NCBI RefSeq assembly: GCF_000143535.2
Contig: NC_037325.1
Coordinates: forward strand, 434,001-498,000
Source: Botrytis cinerea B05.10
Lineage: Eukaryota; Ascomycota; Leotiomycetes; Helotiales; Sclerotiniaceae
DNA length: 64,000 bases
Direction of reading: 5' to 3'
Position 1 is the stretch's first letter; the number at the start of each line of letters is the position of its first letter. Shown piece by piece: positions 50,894 to 61,858 of the stretch. Under the pieces are notes generated by a model. That model saw only the letters and a list, made by a program, of their open reading frames with translations, ran no database searches and was not told the origin of the DNA. Position numbers and translations under genes: made by a program.

Positions 50894-51808
50894 TTTTATC
50901 AGTGCATCATTTCCTTCAAGAATAAGTTGATCAAACGACTACTTTCTTCTTCGGCGAGGTCCGTTGAGCTTGCTTTGGGATCATGTGCTTAAAACTTTCG
51001 AGGATTAGGTGAATAAATAAAGCTAAGTCAAAGAGGTCATGCTTTCAGAAAATGGTCGCGACTTTGACATTTGATGAACAAGGATGCGCGACGACACGGA
51101 ACGGAACAATGATTCATCGACAGGCTTTGATTAGTAATCACACTGATCACTCCACCGTGGTGCTCCCACTTGCACGTGCGGGACGATAAGGCCAAGGCTC
51201 ATGAGAAAGACAATCTGGTGTAAAATAGCTATCGCTACGGTATCTTCACATCTGCACCACATCCATCGCGTCTTGTGCTTGACGCCCCTTCAAATCCATC
51301 CAAACTCTCAAACACCAAGAAGTTTGCTCTGCCATGATAAACACCTGAGATCAGTTTGAAGATCTAGAGAAATACCCAATGCTCGACCGTCGTACACTTT
51401 TGCAAGACCGCTACTCGTATATCGATTAAGTTTGCGCCGCTACTCCACGGTCGTTGGTCCATCACCACTCATTCTCAGCCAATAATTGGCCTCGGGAGGG
51501 GTTTGGCCAGTGAGGAATTTACTTTCATTACGGCTACAACATTGTCTACGGTAAATATGCAAACAACTTTTCCTTCCATTGCAACTTCCATTGATCAATT
51601 GATTCTCCTCTTTTCACAGCTTCAAACATTGTTCAAGCTATCGGGTAATTGCGCATATTGCTTGCTCATCCTTGTGCTTTCCCCTTGGTCTCTCCCCTCG
51701 TTCTCGTGCAACATCGTTTATCAATCATTCCAGAGATACATCCATTGCTCGGTACATGTTCAAATACTAGCAGCTCGAATTTAAACACGGCTCTATGCGA
51801 TATTCGCA
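50894..51808. promoter_or_regulatory. Divergent intergenic region, PFS2 and DGAT1
   Basis: About 0.9 kb between outward-facing starts. A frame open at 51503-51784 lies in the likely DGAT1 leader and could give upstream ORFs, but no conserved protein is recognisable. Confidence 0.5.
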
Positions 51809-53643
51809 ATGATGACCTCGGAAAATGCCACAGTAACTGGCACAGAGAGTGTGGCAGATATTTCTCCAACCATCAGGCGATCTACACTTTCACATGTCAA
51901 TGGTGCAAACGGAAAGAAGAGGGCCAACATCAGCATCGCGGATTTCCCAAAACCTCTCACACAACAACACACATCCGATTCACTTCGAAAGTATACACAA
52001 AAGAAGTATAGACATGTCGCTGCTGTTCATTCTAATCCTCGAACATCGTGTCTTAGCCACGAAAGCGATGCGGCACCTAGCTTTCTTGGATTTAGAAACT
52101 TGATGGTCCTGGTTTTACTGATCTCAAATCTGCGATTGATGTTGGAGAACATTCGAAAGGTATATCTCCTCCCAGTCACATATTTTCTTAGTTGAAGAAA
52201 GAATTGGGCGTTTAATAAGAGGGAAAAGAGGGGCCACGAAGTTTTGTCTGAATGCCTCGATTCTCTGCATATTTTGACAGCGCCAATGTTATGACATTTA
52301 GCTTGGTCTTCAGAATCAAAGCCTGATTTCACCGGATGCAGCTAACAATTCTTGATAGTATGGAGTTTTGATATGCTTGAGATGTCACGATTATCGCAGA
52401 CAAGATCTTATGCTGGGGGCTGCTCTTTACTTTATAATTCCGTGCCATCTGTTTGTCGCCTACGTTGTCGAACTCGCCGCCGCGCAACAAGCGAGAGCAT
52501 CACTAAAGGGAAGCAAAAAGAGAGCTGGAACTGCCACGCCGGGTGGTAGCTATATTGCTACCGAGGCCGAACATGAAAAATTCCATTCAACTTGGAAAGT
52601 AATAGCTTGGATCCATGGACTGAACATAACGCTCTGCTTACTTATTACATCCATAATTGTCTACTTCTTCATACATCACCCCCTAATAGGCACGATAACC
52701 GAAGCACACGCAATCATTGTCTGGTTGAAAACGTATAGTTATGCATTCACCTGCCGCGATCTTCGACATGCTTATCTCCACCCCTCTAGTAAAGAGGAAG
52801 ATGCATTGCCAGAAATATACAACAAATGTCCCTACCCACAGAACATTACGCTGAATAACTTGACATACTTTTGGTGGGTTCCAACATTGGTTTATCAACC
52901 TGTGTATCCCCGGACCAACAAGATCAGATGGGTTTTTGTAGGTAAGAGGTTGGCAGAAGTTTTTGGTCTGAGTATTTTCATATGGGTTGCCAGCGCACAA
53001 TATGCAGCCCCTGTTCTCCAGAACTCTTTAGACAAGATGGCATCTCTGGATCTTCCTTCTATCCTCGAACGATTGATGAAGCTATCTACGATATCTCTGG
53101 TCATATGGCTAGCAGGATTCTTCGCTTTATTCCAGTCTTTTTTGAACATTCTCGCAGAGGTCACAACATTTGGGGATAGGAATTTCTATGATGATTGGTG
53201 GAACTCGCCCAGCGTGGGAACATATTGGAGAACTTGGAACAAGCCTGTTTATCAATTCATGAAACGACATGTATTCTCACCCCTCGTAGGCAGGGGCTGG
53301 AGTCCATACTCAGCGAGTGTTGCGGTATTTACATTCTCCGCTATTCTACATGAATTGATGGTGGGTGTGCCGACACACAACATGATTGGTAGGTTCAAAG
53401 TGTGATATTTGTGCTGTCACCTGCTAACAATCTTTAGGCGTTGCATTTATAGGTATGATGGCACAGCTACCACTCATTGCTATCACGACGCCATTAGAGA
53501 AAATGAACGGCATAAATGGCAAGATCATTGGAAACTGTATATTTTGGGTATCTTTCACCCTGGTTGGACAACCCCTCGCCGCGTTACTTTACTTCTTCGC
53601 ATGGCAAGCTAAATATGGAAGTGTTAGCAAGCAGGTCAAATAA
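51809..53643 (+). CDS. DGAT1-type diacylglycerol O-acyltransferase (MBOAT)
   Basis: Three exons, 51809-52159, 52359-53388 and 53438-53643, join to 528 residues. A hydrophilic N-terminus (1-85) precedes about eight membrane helices. Family motifs are in order: FRNLMVLVLLISNLRLMLEN, a KCPYPQNITLNNLTYFWWVP segment near 275-295 typical of DGAT1, FYDDWWNSPSVGTYWRTWNK, and the MBOAT active-site region SAILHELMVGVP with catalytic His448. The enzyme joins an acyl-CoA to diacylglycerol to make triacylglycerol in the ER; a sterol acyltransferase (Are-type) reading is less likely because of the NLTYF motif. The first intron is long (199 nt). A second ATG follows the chosen one immediately (51812). Confidence 0.9.
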
Positions 53644-54090
53644 TAGCAATCCACATCACGAAAATGTCGGCTGTTTTAAGAGCACCTTGTTTCAGTCTTT
53701 AGATACAAGTAGAATGAAAATTATATGAGCTTAGCGGCTCTCAGCATGTGTGGTTACTACACTTACTCTTTCTGTGGCAATTAGACACAAAAATAGAGAA
53801 GCCACAATGCCTGGCTATCACTGATATTGTACAGAACTAGTATCCTAAACATTCCATTGGTGAAAACTCCCTTCGAACTACCCAATCAATTGAAATGTGC
53901 CCTAATGAGATCAATGGATTCGCCCACTCTCCATCGTCTCTGAACGTGATCTGCGAGTAACTACAAATACAGGGAACCCTCCAAACATCGATTTACTACC
54001 ATCCAATACGTTTTCGAGCATACAGCTGATTGTTCACATACAATATGAATATGACTAAAATTCAAGATGTACATGCATTACATTGTAGAT
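53644..54090. other. Intergenic, between convergent DGAT1 and STE14
   Basis: 447 bases with both 3' UTRs; no repeat or gene seen. Confidence 0.6.
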
Positions 54091-55062
54091 CTAGATGAAA
54101 GGAATTCCCACCCATGAGACCTGCCTATACTGCACATACTCGTCTCCAAAGAACTTGATCAACAACGCTTCTTCCCCTTTGATTCTCCTATTGAAAAACA
54201 TCCACAGAACAAGCGTATATCCGCCAAAACAATAGAAATTTCCCAAAACCATTTGTGTACCCAATCCCCACCAAAAGAATCCAAAATATGAGGGATGGCG
54301 CAACCATGCGTATAAACCAGTTGTGACAAGTGTATGAGAACGCGATCGAGTGAACTGAACAATGTGATTAAAGCTCCTGCCAGCCTGTACCATAGCTACG
54401 GATCGGATCGTTTGGCCCAGGATTATGAGGACAAGACCGAGAACGAGAATTAAGTTTTGAGTTCGGGAACTGAACAAGGATATGGAAGGGGGAAATTGTA
54501 GACCAAAGATGCTGTATGAAGATCCATGGGGGAAAAATGTGTTGGTGATCAGAAATTCGGTGATGGCGGCGCTGTGTGCAATGTTGTATGCGGAACCGTT
54601 ACCGCTGAAGAGAAAGGAGGAGATAGATGCTTCGGGGGTATTGTATCTCGCTGTGGTCCAAAACTCGAGGAAATGGAAGATTGCGAGAGCGGAGATGAAG
54701 AAGGGGATGCGCCAGAATATCGAATTGGTAACGAAGAAGAGGTAGAAGGTAGCGCACATGGAAATCGTAAGGACGATACCAACGAGAAAAGATCGCAATG
54801 CGATTCCAGACAGAGATTTAGGTTGACCGGGAAAGAATTGCTTCTCGAACTGAGTGATAGCTTCGTCAATGCTAGGTATCTCTGCGAATTGTTCTCGATT
54901 GGGCCCGACTCGCGCTCGAGGGGCGACGCCGCCATTCTGTATTACATCCCATGGACGTCGACGAGTTGCGCTGGATGTGCTCGCTGTGCTCTTTAATTGT
55001 TCGGGCGAGCTATGCGCTGACGCTGATCCACGAATGGCATTAGTAGTATCATCTGCAGACAT
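54091..55062 (-). CDS. STE14: Protein-S-isoprenylcysteine O-methyltransferase (STE14/ICMT)
   Basis: A single exon encodes 323 residues from MSADDTTNAIRG; an in-frame ATG 42 nt upstream would add a hydrophobic 14-residue extension and is thought less likely. After a disordered N-terminus (1-95) come several membrane helices: LRSFLVGIVLTISMCATFYL, IFWRIPFFISALAIFHFLEF, a long loop, NLILVLGLVLIILGQTIRSV. The C-terminal catalytic part has the family signature GLYAWLRHPSYFGFFWWGLG, and ends with RRIKGEEALLIKFFGDEYVQ-Y, holding the conserved Glu and the GxEY motif. The enzyme methylates the exposed prenyl-cysteine of CAAX proteins such as Ras, Rho and a-factor-type pheromones, using S-adenosylmethionine, in the ER membrane. 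Confidence 0.94.
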   Translation of the reverse strand: MSADDTTNAIRGSASAHSSPEQLKSTASTSSATRRRPWDVIQNGGVAPRARVGPNREQFAEIPSIDEAITQFEKQFFPGQPKSLSGIALRSFLVGIVLTISMCATFYLFFVTNSIFWRIPFFISALAIFHFLEFWTTARYNTPEASISSFLFSGNGSAYNIAHSAAITEFLITNTFFPHGSSYSIFGLQFPPSISLFSSRTQNLILVLGLVLIILGQTIRSVAMVQAGRSFNHIVQFTRSRSHTLVTTGLYAWLRHPSYFGFFWWGLGTQMVLGNFYCFGGYTLVLWMFFNRRIKGEEALLIKFFGDEYVQYRQVSWVGIPFI

Positions 55063-55933
55063 GACTATGACAGCAATAATCACAAAGGTGCTAGTTGCAA
55101 ACAATCAAATGAGTGCAATGGACGCTCGAAGTCTGAAGCTTGGTGCTGGGTGGTCAGTTCAATATTTTCCAGGCTGGGTTAAGTAATATATAAGCACGGA
55201 GATCCAGCATCGATAAGTAAACAGAAACGAAATTACAAAAAATCATAAGAAATGGGGACAATCAAATGCGATTCCCTTTATTCGTACATAACCTTTTGAA
55301 CTGTCTCTTCATATTGTCCTTGCTGAAGAATGAGATGGGATTTCGAGGGAGGTTTGCTACCTTTTTCTCAAGGGTTCATGGAAACCTCGATCGATAGCCA
55401 TTGGTACTTGCTAGTCAGTTCAACAAAGAAGCATGTGACAACATTCCGCAGAACAAAGTCTCACTGTCCTGACCACTCAAATGGCTATAGATATTTCTTG
55501 CACGTATTAGGTAATCTGCCTAGGGAGCATTCATTGCACATTCGGTAGAGAAACGACTATTCATTATGCTTTGTATATCTACTACCAAGTATATCTGAAC
55601 TCTCCACGTTAAGCTCAAGATCTACCGTCCGTCTCCTTTCCTCTGAAATAACTAAGCCCCGTCTTTTAGCCACCCCCACTACGATCTCGTATCGTCCGAG
55701 GACCGAATCCCGTAAGTGAAGCGGGAAGGTATTCCGGACACGCTTTCTAACCGTCAGGCAAAGTGGAGCTCGTGGTTTGGGTGAATATAGAGGCTCGGCC
55801 ATAACAAAGCTAAGATGTGACATGTCCAACTAAGATCCAGTTTTGACAGATTTCATCTCTGACCCAAACATTCCATTGATTGAATATCCTTTGACTACCT
55901 ATTAACACTGCACTTCTACATCACCATCTAATC
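55063..55933. promoter_or_regulatory. Divergent intergenic region, STE14 and acetyltransferase
   Basis: About 0.9 kb between two outward-facing starts, likely containing both promoters. No gene or tandem repeat is evident; a 90-codon minus-strand frame at 55557-55829 has no recognisable features. Confidence 0.5.
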
Positions 55934-56886
55934 ATGGAGGCCATTGACCTTGTTGAAAATGAATCTAAGATGCTGAACGGGGAGCTCTATCATGCGTTCG
56001 TGCCAAACCTCACTGAAAAGCGAAATAGGTAAGAGACAAGCAGGGATGCATCACCCATCAGATACTCCATTAAACAAAGTCACTTCTCCGACTATAGCTA
56101 ATAATTGGTCTTCTATCAGATGTCATTGGGCTTGCAAAAGATTCAACAATGCCGGTGACGCCCCAAGAAGAAAGCTGGTGGAGATGTGGAAAGAGTAAGC
56201 ATTCGTTTCTAGCTGAATGGCAGTGCAAAACCTAACAATACCAGTATCATCGATGATAAGACTCCTCTTCCTCCAGTGGGAGCCACAGATGAAGAAGAAT
56301 CACATATCCTAAGAGATGAACCATATATTGATGGCCCAATCAATGTAGACTATGGAACTCATCTGAGGCAAGTCTCAAACTGTAAGACCACATTTCGAGA
56401 AAGTGCTAATCCTCCACAGGATTGGTAAAGGAGTTTACATCAACTTCAACTGTGTATTCCTTGATACCTGCTTGATCACGATAGGAGCTCGTACTCTAAT
56501 TGGGCCAGGCTGTTCATTCTATGCTGCCACGCATCCATTAGATCCTTTCCTTCGCAATGGTATTAATGGCCCGGAGCTTGGGGCACCCATAACAATTGGA
56601 GAAGACTGCGTACGTATTTCTGATAATGTTTGACGCGATATCGATGGCATTTATCAACTCAATCCTTGTCTACTCTTGATAGGTATCATCGATGCTAACA
56701 CTTTCCCAGTGGTTTGGAGGCAATGTTACGGTTTGCCCTGGAGTAACCATCGGTCGAGGTTGTACCATGGGTGCTGGGAGTGTTGTGACGAAAGATGTTC
56801 CCGATTTCCATGTCGTAGCTGGTAATCCAGCGAAAATCATCAAAAAGATCGAGCCGAAAGAACCAGATCCAAATCTCATGTCCTGA
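55934..56886 (+). CDS. Hexapeptide-repeat O-acetyltransferase (maltose/galactoside acetyltransferase family)
   Basis: Five exons, 55934-56028, 56120-56194, 56245-56367, 56420-56609 and 56710-56886, join to 219 residues. The N-terminal helices (ESKMLNGELYHAFVPNLTEK and CHWACKRFNNAG) form the Mac domain. The left-handed beta-helix core has IGKGVYINFNCVFLDTCLIT, IGARTLIGPGCSFYAATHPL with the catalytic His, PELGAPITIGEDCWFGGNVT and GVTIGRGCTMGAGSVVTKDV, ending VVAGNPAKIIKKI. It should transfer acetyl from acetyl-CoA to a sugar or other hydroxyl acceptor, which is not known. Intron 3 (56368-56419) begins with GC instead of GT, in a strong AG-GCAAGT context. The stop lies 82 bp from the TMEM170 stop on the other strand. 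Confidence 0.92.
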
Positions 56887-56968
56887 TTGCTCAGAGATGA
56901 ATAAAGCTCCAGCTCATTTTTACTTTCATCTCCCAAAAGATGTATGCATCATCAAAAGATTTGGTGCT

Positions 56969-57522
56969 TCATAGACCACCCTGTATTGAGAAAGAAGATA
57001 TAATCAAGACTAAAACATTGATCAATGCCCATATGAACGGAATCCATGTTGACATCTGAAAGTATCCTGCGTTGTAAATGGCACCGAGTCTAGGAGTGAC
57101 AAAATTAGCAAAAAAAAGGAAGCTCCTACATGAATTGCTACACAATACCCACATCAATCCAACCAAACTTCCCGCCAGTAAGGCTTCAATTCCACCTATT
57201 AAAGCGTACACCAGTGGTATAATCCAAGCATATTGCCAGGCATTCTTCCCCTTTCCCAACTGCATTGCAACGGCACAAGCGGCCACGGCAATGTGCGTGA
57301 TCCCGTACACAATGAGTGTCCATAGCAAAGTGAATCGCCAAATGTCATGAGTATAGTATAGGTAGTTCGGCACTCCAGGTTTGGCATGGAGAGGCCAATA
57401 GAGTGATGGAAATGGCGGCGTGGAATAGTCAATAGGTGCCGGATTATCGATCCGAGTGCTGCGAACTTCAATTAGCATAATTATTCTTATGGGTATCCTA
57501 ATGCGACTCACTTCAAGGGCAT
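56969..57522 (-). CDS. TMEM170-family integral membrane protein
   Basis: Three exons, 57522-57512 (11 nt), 57458-57153 and 57089-56969, join to 145 residues, starting MPLNTRIDNPAPIDYSTPPF. The first micro-exon supplies only the first four codons. Three membrane helices are evident: FTLLWTLIVYGITHIAVAAC, YAWIIPLVYALIGGIEALLA running into GSLVGLILGAIYNAG, and STWIPFIWALINVLVLIISS. The pattern LYWPLHAKPGVPNYLYYTHD-IWRF is typical of the family. Animal TMEM170A shapes ER sheets and nuclear pore assembly; the fungal role is inferred. A frame reads through the second intron (57090-57152), but only splicing at the GTGGGT donor gives the conserved GLILGAIYNAG. Confidence 0.85.
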
Positions 57523-57813
57523 AATTTATTGAGGCGAAAAGCCCATCATAATGGAAGGGGATGTGCGGAAGCTGTAGTCGTTTAACACGATGCGACAGTA
57601 CAGTGTAACTCTAGAAATAATACTTCACGTTTAGCCTTGTGAACCCTTCAGTGCGCAACACACAAGGCTGAATTGAAATACCTCGGCTGTTAAGCTCCAT
57701 TCCATCATTAACACATCAACCATCACATATCACCCTTGATATTTGAATATTACATATCAATACGAGCATCGCAATGATTTGAAGTCCTGCCAATATAATT
57801 ATAGTAGTTCAAC
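57523..57813. promoter_or_regulatory. Compact bidirectional promoter, TMEM170 and PEX8
   Basis: 291 bases between two outward-facing start codons. No specific factor site can be assigned. Confidence 0.55.
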
Positions 57814-59883
57814 ATGCCGGCAGATAGACTTCTTACGACTGTGTTACGCGCATACCAAGGCGTGCCTGACCCAGCCCAAACAGACAGAATCCTTGGGACA
57901 ACTACCTCTCTACTTACCACTCTTACGAATCCTTTGAACATAAGTCTTCTAACTTCACATCTTCTTACCGCGCCTGCTATATGGAACAATCCTGATGGTC
58001 TACGAATATGCCTCCGAATCATCAGTGTCTTCAATACTGCTGCCATTACAGTGCACAAAAACGAAGTAGAAAGTCACAACGAGCATCCACCGTACGATGC
58101 ATACCAACCTCGGAAAGGAGGCGGGATTGTTTCTGATGATTGGGCTCGAGCTGTGATCAAAGGTGCGGATGACAGGTCACCAAGATGGCAGCATCTTCTC
58201 GTGATCGCTGGCGTGTTATTAGGCATGGAAAATGGAGGGAGGCATGGGCTCTCTAGCGGACTCAGGAGTACACTCGAGCGAGCATTAGTTACGGCGGCCA
58301 ACTTAGCACTGGAGAATCCAATGAGAGATGGAATTCTAGCAGCAGAATCTATCGTATTAGCCCTCAATCACGCATTCCCCCTGTTATCAGACGGAGTGCG
58401 TGCGGGTCTGAATTATGACACTTTAGTCATGATAATGGTACGGTCGGTGACTGCATTGGAGGGCTACCAGGACGGTATTTTCTTACAACATATTGATGCG
58501 GATCTCAAACAAGTACCGGGAGATAAATTCGATTGGTCGCCCAAATCCTCCTCTTTTCTACAACTACAAAAGCAGGCATCAAGCCCAATACTGTCGTCTA
58601 TGGGGCCACTTGCGAGACTCATCGCACACGCAATCGAAAATATGAGCAACTCTCTGCTCGCAATAGAAATTCGAGAGCATCTTCTTTCGTTCTCGGGTAG
58701 ACTTCTGGAAGGCTGGAAGAGGAACAAGTTATCGGAAATCGATCTATCTGAGGAGGAGGCCTTTCTAACTCCCGAAACTCTCCAAATAACTGCACCAGTC
58801 TTATGGCAGGTATTGAAGAGTGCCATGTTTGCTACCGTTGTCATTTTACAAGGTCTTATGACAAGAACTGTGCTTGACCCTATCCTGTCGACAAGACGCC
58901 TTGCCCCAATAGGAGCTTCGGAAACCCTTATAATTCTTGGGAACATTCACTTTATTTCGTCTCGGCTTGGCTCGAATTCTTTTTCTGCATATGTGTTCGT
59001 CAATTTGTCTTCTATCGACATCCTATCTAATTATCCTCTCGAATCAAGAGAGCTTCTCAAAGCCATATACCCCACGCAAGCTGGCGAAATTCCAAACAGC
59101 CCTTTGCAGCGCAATCATGATCTATTTTATCTTAATACTTGCGAGCACTTAACAGATATCCTCAGTCCGCCTGACAACGAAAGCTTAATCATTAGTGTGG
59201 CCGCCCCTTACCTCAATCCAACAGCTCACCCAGGTTTCTTGGAAATCTTTGAGGCTGCTCATAGTGCTGTTCTTGCAGCACTCTCAGCTCCTCAGAACAC
59301 AAAATTAACCGCCAGATTCATCCCAACTTACGTTGATGCTCTCTTTAATTCCTTCCCGAACAACCTGTCGCCTAGACAATTCCGTTACGCCTTTAAATCT
59401 TTAATACATATTACTACCCCGCCCACACCACTATCGACCGCCGAGCCAATGTTAGCTGAGACTCTGTTAGAAATGCTCCATCACCGTGCAACTCACGCGC
59501 CTACATCACCACTACCACAATCTGTGTATATGAGAGATATCGCCAGCCAGCAAGATAGTCAGACGCCTCTCTCCGAACAGGCATACCTTATGCTCACACT
59601 ACTTGATGCATTACCCAATCTTCCCCACGATATTCTACAAGCATGGCTACCAATATCGGCTGACCTTTTGAATTCCATCGAGGATAATTACATGAGAGAA
59701 CGATGCAAAGCAAGATTCTGGGAAGTCTTGGAGAGTGGAGAGATGGACGTGGAGAGGAGCGCCTTATGTGTCGGATGGTGGAGTACGTGGGGTGGTAGAG
59801 ACCAGATACTATTTGGGAGGGAAACTCAAGATGTTGGGCCATATATGAGTGGAGGTTTAGGAGAAATTAGAAGTAGATTGTGA
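57814..59883 (+). CDS. PEX8: Peroxin PEX8 (intraperoxisomal import factor), probable
   Basis: A single exon encodes 689 residues. The N-terminus MPADRLLTTVLRAYQGVPDP leads into a helix-rich, repeat-like body: SLLTTLTNPLNISLLTSHLL, DDRSPRWQHLLVIAGVLLGM, and LERALVTAANLALENPMRDG. The body continues with hydrophobic helices to the end. The last three residues are Ser-Arg-Leu, a peroxisomal targeting signal type 1, as expected of Pex8, which sits on the matrix face of the peroxisomal membrane and links the docking and RING complexes of the importomer. Length matches filamentous-fungal Pex8 (about 680-720). There is no membrane segment or signal peptide. Identification rests on overall pattern plus the PTS1, so it is a little less sure than for motif-rich families. 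Confidence 0.75.
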   Translation: MPADRLLTTVLRAYQGVPDPAQTDRILGTTTSLLTTLTNPLNISLLTSHLLTAPAIWNNPDGLRICLRIISVFNTAAITVHKNEVESHNEHPPYDAYQPRKGGGIVSDDWARAVIKGADDRSPRWQHLLVIAGVLLGMENGGRHGLSSGLRSTLERALVTAANLALENPMRDGILAAESIVLALNHAFPLLSDGVRAGLNYDTLVMIMVRSVTALEGYQDGIFLQHIDADLKQVPGDKFDWSPKSSSFLQLQKQASSPILSSMGPLARLIAHAIENMSNSLLAIEIREHLLSFSGRLLEGWKRNKLSEIDLSEEEAFLTPETLQITAPVLWQVLKSAMFATVVILQGLMTRTVLDPILSTRRLAPIGASETLIILGNIHFISSRLGSNSFSAYVFVNLSSIDILSNYPLESRELLKAIYPTQAGEIPNSPLQRNHDLFYLNTCEHLTDILSPPDNESLIISVAAPYLNPTAHPGFLEIFEAAHSAVLAALSAPQNTKLTARFIPTYVDALFNSFPNNLSPRQFRYAFKSLIHITTPPTPLSTAEPMLAETLLEMLHHRATHAPTSPLPQSVYMRDIASQQDSQTPLSEQAYLMLTLLDALPNLPHDILQAWLPISADLLNSIEDNYMRERCKARFWEVLESGEMDVERSALCVGWWSTWGGRDQILFGRETQDVGPYMSGGLGEIRSRL

Positions 59884-60777
59884 TAACTTTAGATGGGGGA
59901 GTCAAAAAGCTGATGATCTGATGAAGATATATGAGGTGATAGGTATATTTAATGGAATGGTAGCAAAGGGCGAAATTGAATGATAATAATTATGGGACGT
60001 AAGAGAATAAAACGGATCAATCCACAGCTCCCTTCCCTCTGGATTTCATTTTGTTGGTCTTATCAGTGTTTAAAATTGCTTTTCGCTATCAGACACCAAC
60101 ACGTCTAACTTCCTTTTAGATATATGGCTATTATTGCTCATACTATATCCAATCTTGATGCCAATGAAATGAAGGGGCTTAGCCGAGTATCCCCAAGTAC
60201 ACTTATTAAAACGTGTTGTATTCTCAACGACTTGTTACTTATCTAAAAAGGTAGTGCCTATCAACATTTCCAAAATTCCTCTTCCAACAAATCCCGTTAC
60301 AATATTAGGTTCTACAAAGTCGTGCCATTTCATAAATCTACTTCTAATCAAGTATTTTATAAATTTACATCACATGTAAATAACATGCTCAAAGAACCCC
60401 GGAAAAAATTGATGACGTAGAATCTATGCATGCAATATCTTCTTCATGCATAGTAGATCATTCCCTTGCATAAAACATATGAATGGATGTGATTACGCAT
60501 GCAGAACAAGGGTGGTGATGCAATACTTTGCAGGCTTTTGTGCGATGAAAACAATTTTCCAAAAATAAGCCCCAGAAGCTTTGATATGGGAAAAAGGATC
60601 TTTGTCGGGAGATGGTATAGATAGCAAGTAAAATACAAGTGTTGTTTATGTGTGCAATTGGAAATGAAGATACGCAAAAATTAAATAGTCATTAATTCAT
60701 ATCTGCTAAAATCAAACCAGCAAACTATCATACAAGATAATATATCAATTTATCCTTCCCCTTGTGACACACCAAAA
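59884..60777. other. Intergenic, between convergent PEX8 and hydrophilin-like genes
   Basis: About 0.9 kb, AT-rich, with both 3' UTRs. No repeat or gene is seen. Confidence 0.6.
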
Positions 60778-61858
60778 TTAGTAATTATCACTTCCAGCAG
60801 CGGCACGCTTAGCCTCGCCCTTCTGGACCAAATTCTCCTTATGAAGTACATGTCCAGCTTTTTCCATGATCTTGCCCACGGTAGAATCACCAGTCTTTCC
60901 AGTATTGGAGCTCGAGGTGTTATCATAGTCGCGCGAGCCAGTGTTGTCAGAAGAACCGTAGGTGTTACCGGAGCGGGTCTTGTTGGAATCATATGAGTCG
61001 GTGTTTCCACCAATGCCGCTGGATGTGTTTTCACCGTATCCGGTGCGAGAGGAATCAAGAGTAGAAGAAGGGTTGTCGCCATATCCAGAAGAGGTGTTGT
61101 CTCCATAGCCTGATTTTGAAGTACTATCTCCGTAGCCAGTGGAGGTCTTATCACCAAATCCAGAAGAAGTGTTGTCCCCATAGCCTGATTTTGAAGTACT
61201 ATCTCCGTAGCCAGTGGAGGTCTTATCACCAAATCCAGAAGAAGTGTTGTCTCCATAGCCTGATCTTGAACTATCCAAACCAGTTGAATTGTCTCCTCCA
61301 TATCCAGAACGAGAAGTAGAATTATTGCCAAGGCCTGAAGATGTGTTGTCTCCATAACCGGAGGAAGCTCCACCAATTCCCGAATTACCAAGACCAGATG
61401 AGGTGTTGTCATCGTAGCCAGAGTGGGAGGTTGAAGTATTTCCAAAGCCAGAAGAGGTGTTGTCGCCTAATCCTGAAGTTCGCTCACTTCTACCAGTTCC
61501 GAAGTTGTTAGTATCATCGCCGAGATCTCCTCCATACTTGGAATTGCTCGAGCCAAACTCGTTGTCTCTCAATCCTCCCTATTTAATATTAGCTACAGTC
61601 GAGACAGGTGATATGAATATAACTAACAGAGTTTCCGGTGTTGAAGCCACGGCTTTCTTGAGTAGAAGATCCTCCATATGCTCCAGAATCCTGGTCGTCA
61701 AATGTCCCTGTGCCTCCAATGCCCTGGGCACTAGTGGTATTGCCACGGCTCTCATTCCCAAAACCACCTGAGGTGTTTGCGAAGGAATCGTCGGCGCTGG
61801 AAGGAGCACCACGACGACCAGTGGTGTCGTAGCTATCGTCGTTGTTATATGTAGACAT
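60778..61858 (-). CDS. Repeat-rich Gly/Ser hydrophilin-like (DDR48-type) stress protein
   Basis: Two exons, 61858-61628 and 61578-60778, join to 343 residues starting MSTYNNDDSYDTTGRRGAPS. It is rich in Gly, Ser, Asn, Asp and Thr and is almost all repeat: SGYGDNTSSGFGDKTSTGYG-type units occupy about 120-260, with SGLGNN and SGYGDN variants. Two 75-bp repeat copies are nearly identical in DNA (61085-61234). The C-terminal 35 residues are different, with a conserved helix-like segment (KIMEKAGHVLHKENLVQKGE). It has no signal peptide or membrane segment and should be intrinsically disordered. Such hydrophilins protect proteins and membranes during desiccation or heat; the resemblance to yeast Ddr48 is by composition, so function is inferred. 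Confidence 0.8.
61085..61234. repeat. Two tandem 75-bp in-frame coding repeats
   Basis: Copies at 61085-61159 and 61160-61234 differ at about two bases and encode the same 25-residue unit; a partial third copy starts at 61235. Unit length is a multiple of three, so copy-number change keeps frame. Confidence 0.9.

Noticed and set aside
57078..57350. A 90-codon plus-strand frame opposite TMEM170
   Set aside because: Antisense shadow of a coding exon; the minus strand has a conserved three-helix protein with consistent splice sites.
60750..61445. A 231-codon minus-strand frame inside the hydrophilin-like gene
   Set aside because: It is a shifted-frame shadow of the repetitive coding exon; the real frame joins correctly to exon 1.
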